10,060 bases of DNA from Bacillota bacterium (GTDB taxonomy: Bacteria > Bacillota > Clostridia > Christensenellales > Borkfalkiaceae), in NCBI GenBank assembly GCA_003343805.1, contig QAKM01000039.1:1-10060 (forward strand), given 5' to 3'. The position numbers and the translations under genes were made by a program. Numbering within the stretch: position 1 is the stretch's first letter; every line of letters starts with the position of its first letter. This document shows, one piece after another, positions 6,673-10,060 of the stretch. The notes under the pieces are model-generated. The model saw only the letters and a list, made by a program, of their open reading frames with translations, was not told the DNA's origin and searched no databases.

Positions 6673-6710
6673 AAAGAGGCGCGCCCGCGGACTTTCGTCC
6701 GCGGGCGCGC
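6671..6710 (-). terminator. Intrinsic terminator of thiT, facing the rseP end
   Basis: A perfect 14-bp stem (6679-6692 with 6697-6710) is closed, on the minus strand, by a GAAA tetraloop and followed by CTCTTTTTATA. The T-rich side is on the minus strand only, so it ends thiT transcripts; on the plus strand the stem follows the rseP stop directly but lacks a T run and may only stabilise or pause that transcript. Confidence 0.85.
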
Positions 6711-6737
6711 TGCTGCAATATCGGGAGTTCTGTTGTG

Positions 6738-7886
6738 TTATGCCTGCGGGGGAACTGCCGCCTGTTCTGCGGGCGCGGCGGCGGGCTTTACGGCGTTGAA
6801 GCGCCGCACCTGCTTGACGAACGCCCTGGAGCTGAACAGGATGGCGGCCGCCACGATGGCGATGGCGATATCGGGAAGCACATAGCCCGCCTGATAGGTG
6901 AGGCTGTACAGCCACACGGGCTGACCCTCGGGCGCCCACATACCGAAGGCGAACATACCCGAGAGGAAGTGCATCACGAAGCGCGAAAGACCTGCAACGA
7001 TGCCGCCGAGCGCGATCTGTACCTGGGGCACCTTATCGAGCGCCTTGACCTTCGCAAAGCAGCCCGCAAGGCCGATGCACATGAAGGCGAGGGGATAGTC
7101 GAGGAGGAACTGCGCGGGGTGCAGGATGTAGGGATCCTGGAACGCCTGCAGAATGCCGTAGATGAACCCTGCAAACACGCCCTTCCTGGTGCCGAACATA
7201 TAGGAATAGATCATGAGGGGCACGAGGGAAGCGATGGTGATGGAGCCGCCTTGGGGCATCTTGACGATGCGAAGGTAGGAGAGGGCAAAGCTCATGGCGA
7301 TGCAGACGGCGGCGTACGAGATGGCCTTGGTGTCGAAGCCCTTCTTGTCGCCCTTCCCCGTGAGGAAGGTGGCGGCGAGCACGGCGACGATGGCAACCGC
7401 CGCCGAAATGTAGAGCGCGACGGATTCGACTTCCTCGTTGGTGGTGCCGTTCATGTCGGCGGCCTCGCCCGACTCATAGTAGATGCCCATGCACACGAGG
7501 GAAGCGACGAGCGCCCCCGCGATGAGCACGCCCGAGATCGCATACGTCACGGCGCAGCGCTTGATGGAGAGTAGCACCGCGCTCACGGCGATCGCTCCGA
7601 TGAGGGAGACGAGGGGCGCAAACAGGGTGAGGGTGATGCCGTCCTCGAGGAAGGTGAAGGTGAGCAGCGTGATGCCAACGGCACACGCATAGACGACGAA
7701 GAAGATGAGGCTCGCTTTGAGGAAGGGCGCTCTCTTTTCGCCGCGGATGAGGAGCACGCAGATGAGGAAGACAAGCGCCAAGGCGATGGTCGCCCAGAAG
7801 CAGATGCCGCGCGCGATGTTCATGGGCGAATCGAAGAGGATGGGGTACCATTCTGCGGGATCCGCCAAAAGGGAGTTGAGTAACAT
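6738..7886 (-). CDS. thiT: ECF-type thiamine transporter ThiT with an extra N-terminal membrane domain
   Basis: ThiT is the substrate-binding membrane subunit (S component) of an energy-coupling-factor transporter that imports thiamine; the ATPase and EcfT module are encoded elsewhere. The 382-residue product has a recognisable ThiT domain at about 186-362: MPQGGSITIASLVPLMIY (210-227), LHPAQFLLDYPLAF (255-268), a histidine at 306 and WAPEGQPVWLYSL (317-329). Most ThiT proteins are about 180-200 residues long; here residues 1-185 add roughly five membrane segments (about 24-47, 57-80, 88-107, 113-136, 157-175) and an acidic loop at 138-155. The tail 364-382 is rich in Ala, Pro and Gln. GGAGG (7892-7896) decides for the ATG at 7886 rather than 7898. 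The TPP-type riboswitch upstream supports the thiamine role. Confidence 0.9.
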   Translation of the reverse strand: MLLNSLLADPAEWYPILFDSPMNIARGICFWATIALALVFLICVLLIRGEKRAPFLKASLIFFVVYACAVGITLLTFTFLEDGITLTLFAPLVSLIGAIAVSAVLLSIKRCAVTYAISGVLIAGALVASLVCMGIYYESGEAADMNGTTNEEVESVALYISAAVAIVAVLAATFLTGKGDKKGFDTKAISYAAVCIAMSFALSYLRIVKMPQGGSITIASLVPLMIYSYMFGTRKGVFAGFIYGILQAFQDPYILHPAQFLLDYPLAFMCIGLAGCFAKVKALDKVPQVQIALGGIVAGLSRFVMHFLSGMFAFGMWAPEGQPVWLYSLTYQAGYVLPDIAIAIVAAAILFSSRAFVKQVRRFNAVKPAAAPAEQAAVPPQA

Positions 7887-7891
7887 AAAGA

Positions 7892-7896
7892 CCTCC
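7892..7896 (-). promoter_or_regulatory. Ribosome binding site deciding the thiT start
   Basis: On the minus strand GGAGG lies five bases before the ATG at 7886. The in-frame ATG at 7898 overlaps this site and has none of its own. The arrangement ATGGAGGTC-N3-ATG is the same as at dxr. Confidence 0.8.
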
Positions 7897-7913
7897 ATAA
7901 TTTTTGTGAGTTA

Positions 7914-7944
7914 CCCGCCTCGGCGGACTGCCCGTACAGTACGG
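7914..7944 (-). other. Small hairpins between riboswitch terminator and thiT
   Basis: CCGTA/TACGG (7932-7936 with 7940-7944) and CCGC/GCGG (7915-7918 with 7923-7926) form two compact hairpins in the leader about 20 bases before the ribosome binding site. No T run follows. They may stabilise the read-through transcript or simply reflect GC-rich sequence. Confidence 0.3.
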
Positions 7945-7958
7945 AAAGCCCGTCGGAT

Positions 7959-7986
7959 AAAAAAACGCCCGCAAAATACGCGGGCG
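7959..7986 (-). terminator. Riboswitch-controlled attenuator terminator of thiT
   Basis: On the minus strand CGCCCGC (7986-7980) pairs with GCGGGCG (7972-7966) around a 7-base loop, followed by seven T (7965-7959). It lies 16 bases after the aptamer and 70 bases before the thiT start, as in a transcription-attenuating riboswitch. Confidence 0.9.
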
Positions 7987-8002
7987 GAACTTTTACCTTG
8001 AA

Positions 8003-8080
8003 ATCCTGTCTTTCGTCCAAGCATTACCTTGCCCGATTCAAGTGGTATCATCTCAGCTTGTTACAGCACCCACGACGGAT
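8003..8080 (-). promoter_or_regulatory. TPP-type riboswitch aptamer of thiT
   Basis: On the minus strand P1 pairs ATCCGTC (8080-8074) with GACAGGAT (8010-8003, one bulged A). P2 pairs GTGG (8073-8070) with CCAC (8045-8042). The pyrimidine-binding CTGAGATGATACC (8056-8044) matches the TPP consensus. P5 is CAAG-GTAATG-CTTG (8031-8018), with the typical TAAT loop. Between P2 and P5 the sequence GAATCGGGC replaces the usual GAACCTGATC, and the 3' side reads GGACG rather than GCG, so the pyrophosphate half is unusual. High thiamine diphosphate would be expected to favour the downstream terminator and switch off thiT. Confidence 0.85.
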
Positions 8081-8097
8081 AATTCATTTGTGGTCTC

Positions 8098-8126
8098 ATT
8101 ATATTGCATCACGGCGCAAATGTCAA
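8098..8126 (-). promoter_or_regulatory. Consensus sigma-A promoter of thiT
   Basis: On the minus strand TTGACA (8126-8121), a 17-base spacer and TATAAT (8103-8098) match the consensus at all twelve positions. Transcription should start near 8091, giving a leader of about 205 bases that contains the riboswitch and attenuator. A strong promoter behind a riboswitch is a common design. Confidence 0.92.
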
Positions 8127-8129
8127 CGG

Positions 8130-8148
8130 TTTTTCGCGATTTTTCGCG
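8130..8148. repeat. Tandem TTTTTCGCG between divergent promoters
   Basis: TTTTTCGCG occurs at 8130-8138 and again at 8140-8148, ten bases apart, one helical turn. It lies between the -35 boxes of the thiT promoter (8121-8126) and of the yfbR promoter (8158-8163), a good place for a regulator binding site. Nothing else supports an operator. Confidence 0.35.
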
Positions 8149-8157
8149 CCGCTGAGA

Positions 8158-8186
8158 TTGTTTTTTGCCCGCCGTTATGCTATAAT
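8158..8186 (+). promoter_or_regulatory. Sigma-A promoter of the yfbR-like gene
   Basis: TTGTTT (8158-8163) and TATAAT (8181-8186) are 17 bases apart, and TGC directly before the -10 makes it an extended -10 promoter. It diverges from the thiT promoter; the two -35 boxes are 31 bases apart. The leader to the start at 8223 is about 30 bases. Confidence 0.8.
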
Positions 8187-8222
8187 GTTTCCTGCGCGCA
8201 CCTGCGCCGGGGAGGATCGATC

Positions 8223-8804
8223 ATGGAACAGTTTTACGCTTATTTAGACCGCATGAAGTTCATCAAGCGCTGGCAGCTCATGCGCTCGGTGCGCGACGAG
8301 AACATCATGGAGCATTCTCACTCGGTCGCAGTCCTGACGCACGCCCTCGTCTGCATCGAAAACGGCGTCTTCGGCGGGCATATCGACGCGGAGAAGGCCG
8401 TCCTTTACGCCCTCTATCACGAAGTGAGCGAGGTGATGACGGGCGATCTGCCCACCCCCGTCAAATACTTCAACAACAGCATCCACGGCGAATACGAAAA
8501 GCTCGAAAAGCTCGCCGTCGAAAAGATCGCAGACACTCTGCCGCCCGAGCTCAAAAAAGAGCTCTATCCCTATCTGCAGGCAGAGAAGCATTCGGACGAG
8601 TACCGCTTCGTCAAAGCCGCCGATAAGCTCTCCGCCTACATCAAGTGCCTCGAAGAGCTGCGTTCGGGCAACCGCGAGTTCGCTCAGGCGGAGCGCACGC
8701 TGCATGAATCGCTCGAACACATGGAGCTCCGCGCCGTTGCTTACTTTTTCGAGCACTTCATCCCCGCCTTTTCGCTCTCTCTGGACGAGCTCGAAGGCCT
8801 TTGA
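8223..8804 (+). CDS. yfbR: YfbR-like 5'-deoxynucleotidase, HD-domain hydrolase
   Basis: YfbR removes the phosphate from deoxyribonucleoside 5'-monophosphates in a metal-dependent reaction and helps balance nucleotide pools. The 193-residue product is close to E. coli YfbR (199) and follows it throughout: EHSHSVAVLTHAL (30-42) with His31, then YHEVSEVMTGDLPTPVKYFN (65-84), FVKAADKLSAYIKCLEELRS and a C-terminal SLSLDEL. The second metal motif, His-Asp in the family's name, is His66-Glu67 here; Glu70 and Asp75 are kept. GGGGAGG (8209-8215) lies seven bases before the ATG at 8223. It is a single-gene unit with its own promoter and a shared terminator. The family is clear; activity depends on whether Glu67 is tolerated. 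Confidence 0.92.
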   Translation: MEQFYAYLDRMKFIKRWQLMRSVRDENIMEHSHSVAVLTHALVCIENGVFGGHIDAEKAVLYALYHEVSEVMTGDLPTPVKYFNNSIHGEYEKLEKLAVEKIADTLPPELKKELYPYLQAEKHSDEYRFVKAADKLSAYIKCLEELRSGNREFAQAERTLHESLEHMELRAVAYFFEHFIPAFSLSLDELEGL

Positions 8805-8830
8805 GTGGCTTTCCTGCCCCCAAACCGAAC

Positions 8831-8864
8831 AAAAAGACTCCGTGCTGCTTCACGGAGTCTTTTT
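8831..8864. terminator. Bidirectional terminator between yfbR and the GNAT gene
   Basis: AAAAAGACTCCGTG (8831-8844) and CACGGAGTCTTTTT (8851-8864) are perfect inverted repeats around a 6-base loop, so a GC-rich 9-bp stem is flanked by T runs on both strands. It serves yfbR on the plus strand and the acetyltransferase gene on the minus strand. Its right arm lies inside the last codons of the acetyltransferase. Confidence 0.92.
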
Positions 8865-9302
8865 CATCACAAAGTTGGTAAGCGTGACGCCGCGGCGCAC
8901 GACCTGCTGCTCCTTTTCGACGCGGTAACCGCGGGCCTCGAAGAAGGGCCTCGCCGTCAGAGAGGCGTGCGTCGTAAACGCTTTGGCGGGACAGGCCTGT
9001 TCCAGTGCGGCGAGAAGGGCGGACGCGACGCCGCGTCCCGTGTGCGCGGGATGGACGTAGAGGCGGTCCAGATAGCCGTCCTCCGCCATGTCGGCAAAGC
9101 CGAGGAGCGCGCCGTTTTCTTCGGCGACGAGCGTATGATGGGCGCGGAAGGAGGCGTCCCATGCCTCTTCGTCGATAGGACCCGGCGCCCAGGCATCGAG
9201 CTGTTCCTTGGTATAATCGCCGCGGCAGAGCGTATGCACGCTCTCATAAAAGAGGCCGGCGATCGCGGCAAGGTCGCCCGTTTGGTAGGGTCGCAGCGTC
9301 AT
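8850..9302 (-). CDS. GNAT family N-acetyltransferase
   Basis: The 150-residue product is a GCN5-related acetyltransferase: an opening TLRPYQTGDLAAIAGLF (2-18), a central strand ALLGFADMAEDGYLDRLYV (65-83), the acetyl-CoA loop HTGRGVASALL (87-97, of the R/QxxGxG/A type) and a closing HASLTARPFFEARGY (112-126). DYTKEQLDAWAP (29-40) resembles YafP-like acetyltransferases. The acceptor substrate cannot be read from the sequence. ATG at 9302 overlaps the mnmG stop by four bases (ATGA) and has AAGGAG (9308-9313) five bases upstream, inside the mnmG codons. The last residues KKTP and the stop lie in the right arm of the terminator, so the gene ends exactly where its transcript folds. Confidence 0.88.
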   Translation of the reverse strand: MTLRPYQTGDLAAIAGLFYESVHTLCRGDYTKEQLDAWAPGPIDEEAWDASFRAHHTLVAEENGALLGFADMAEDGYLDRLYVHPAHTGRGVASALLAALEQACPAKAFTTHASLTARPFFEARGYRVEKEQQVVRRGVTLTNFVMKKTP

Positions 9303-10060
9303 TTGTGCTCCTTCAGGGTGAGATACACCATGAGGACGGCGATGTCGGCGGGGTTGACGCCCGAGATGCGCTCCGCCTGTCCTAAATTAAGGGGACGGAT
9401 GCGGGCGAGCTTCTCCCGCGCTTCGAGGCGCAGCCCGTCGATGTTTGCGTAGTCGATGTCGGGCGGCAGCGGTTTTTCCTCCATCTTTTTGGCCTTTTCG
9501 CGCTCGCGTTCGCTCGTCTTTAAATAGCCCTCATAGCGCACTTCCGTCTCGGCGGAAAGAAGGATGTCGTTCGGCACGCCTTCAAAGAGATCAAATTCGT
9601 GCTTGATCTCCGCGATCGGGATGTTGCGGCGCAGGAGGTCTGCATAGGTGACGCCGTTCGTGAAGTGCTCGCCGTGCGCCTCCAGAAGGGCGGCGGCCTG
9701 CTTGTTGTCCGCGCGTTCGGCAAGCGTCTTCAGCACTTCTCCGCGCATTTTTTTGCGCTCGAGATACCGTTCCCATCGTTCGTCCGAGACAAGTCCGCAT
9801 TCTCTTCCGATCTCGGTGAGGCGCACGTCCGCGTTGTCCTGCCGAAGGAGCAGGCGGAATTCTGCGCGCGAGGTCATCATGCGGTAGGGCTCGTCCGTGC
9901 CCTTTGTGACGAGGTCGTCGATGAGCACGCCGATGTACGCCTGATCGCGCCGCAAAATGAGCGGGGGAAGCCCGCGCAGCTTGAGCGAGGCGTTGAGTCC
10001 CGCAATGAGCCCCTGCGCCGCGGCCTCTTCGTAGCCGCTCGTGCCGTTGATCTGCCCCGC
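9299..10060 (-). CDS. mnmG: tRNA uridine-5-carboxymethylaminomethyl synthesis enzyme MnmG, C-terminal part
   Basis: MnmG (GidA) works with MnmE to place a carboxymethylaminomethyl group on U34 in the wobble position of several tRNAs, using FAD and NADH. Only the last 253 residues lie in the window; the frame is open to base 10060 and the start is outside. Visible motifs include AGQINGTSGYEEAAAQGL at the window end, LIDDLVTKGTDEPYRMMTSR, AEFRLLLRQDNADVRLTEIG and the helical C-terminal region with GLRLEAREKLARIRPLNLGQ and ISGVNPADIAVLMVYL, which in the family contacts MnmE. Its stop overlaps the GNAT gene by four bases. In many bacteria rsmG follows mnmG; here it does not. A TTG at 9955 is internal and not a start. 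Confidence 0.97.
   Translation of the reverse strand, partial: AGQINGTSGYEEAAAQGLIAGLNASLKLRGLPPLILRRDQAYIGVLIDDLVTKGTDEPYRMMTSRAEFRLLLRQDNADVRLTEIGRECGLVSDERWERYLERKKMRGEVLKTLAERADNKQAAALLEAHGEHFTNGVTYADLLRRNIPIAEIKHEFDLFEGVPNDILLSAETEVRYEGYLKTSEREREKAKKMEEKPLPPDIDYANIDGLRLEAREKLARIRPLNLGQAERISGVNPADIAVLMVYLTLKEHK

Noticed and set aside
6735..7574. Plus-strand open reading frame of 279 codons opposite thiT
   Set aside because: It is rich in His, Gly, Glu and Asp, as expected from reading a hydrophobic membrane gene in reverse; no ribosome binding site.
8805..9452. Plus-strand open reading frame of 215 codons opposite the GNAT gene
   Set aside because: It begins inside the intergenic terminator region and overlaps two motif-bearing genes on the other strand.
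9953..9955. TTG as the start of the mnmG fragment
   Set aside because: The frame is open to the window end and encodes conserved MnmG sequence (AGQINGTSGYEE) upstream of it.

Overview
This window is an ordinary chromosomal housekeeping segment of a GC-rich, low-complexity-regulated member of the Bacillota, most likely the class Clostridia. The evidence is the order pyrH-frr-uppS-cdsA-dxr-rseP, sigma-A type promoters, strong Shine-Dalgarno sequences (AAGGAGG/GGAGG), a riboswitch-controlled ECF-type thiamine transporter gene and a short cytidylate kinase of the Clostridia type. A closer placement (for example Christensenellales) is only a guess. No phage, transposase, CRISPR or toxin-antitoxin locus is visible.

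Layout. Bases 1-423 are non-coding: two identical 95-bp units (1-95 and 329-423), each ending in a strong intrinsic terminator, flank about 230 bases packed with small hairpins. An extended -10 promoter (461-489) then drives a cytidylate kinase-like gene (550-1131). A second promoter region (about 1236-1278) precedes pyrH (UMP kinase), frr (ribosome recycling factor), uppS (undecaprenyl diphosphate synthase), cdsA (CDP-diglyceride synthase), dxr (first committed step of the MEP isoprenoid pathway) and rseP (site-2 membrane protease), ending at 6672. Apart from a 75-base gap before dxr, these genes are tightly packed with one-base to eight-base overlaps or short gaps, so they look like one operon linking nucleotide supply, translation recycling and envelope lipid and isoprenoid synthesis.

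Convergent to this operon on the minus strand lies a thiT-like thiamine transporter gene (6738-7886). Its product carries an extra N-terminal membrane domain of about 185 residues. It has a consensus promoter (TTGACA, 17 bases, TATAAT), a TPP-type riboswitch aptamer (8003-8080) and an attenuator terminator (7959-7986). The aptamer keeps the pyrimidine-binding half but departs from consensus in the pyrophosphate half, and the changed bases can pair with the terminator arm. This is the most interesting item in the window.

A divergent promoter drives a YfbR-like 5'-deoxynucleotidase (8223-8804). It meets, through a bidirectional terminator, a minus-strand pair: mnmG (3' part only, running off the window end) and a GNAT acetyltransferase overlapping it by four bases. 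I identified all genes from motifs read by eye; no database search was possible.
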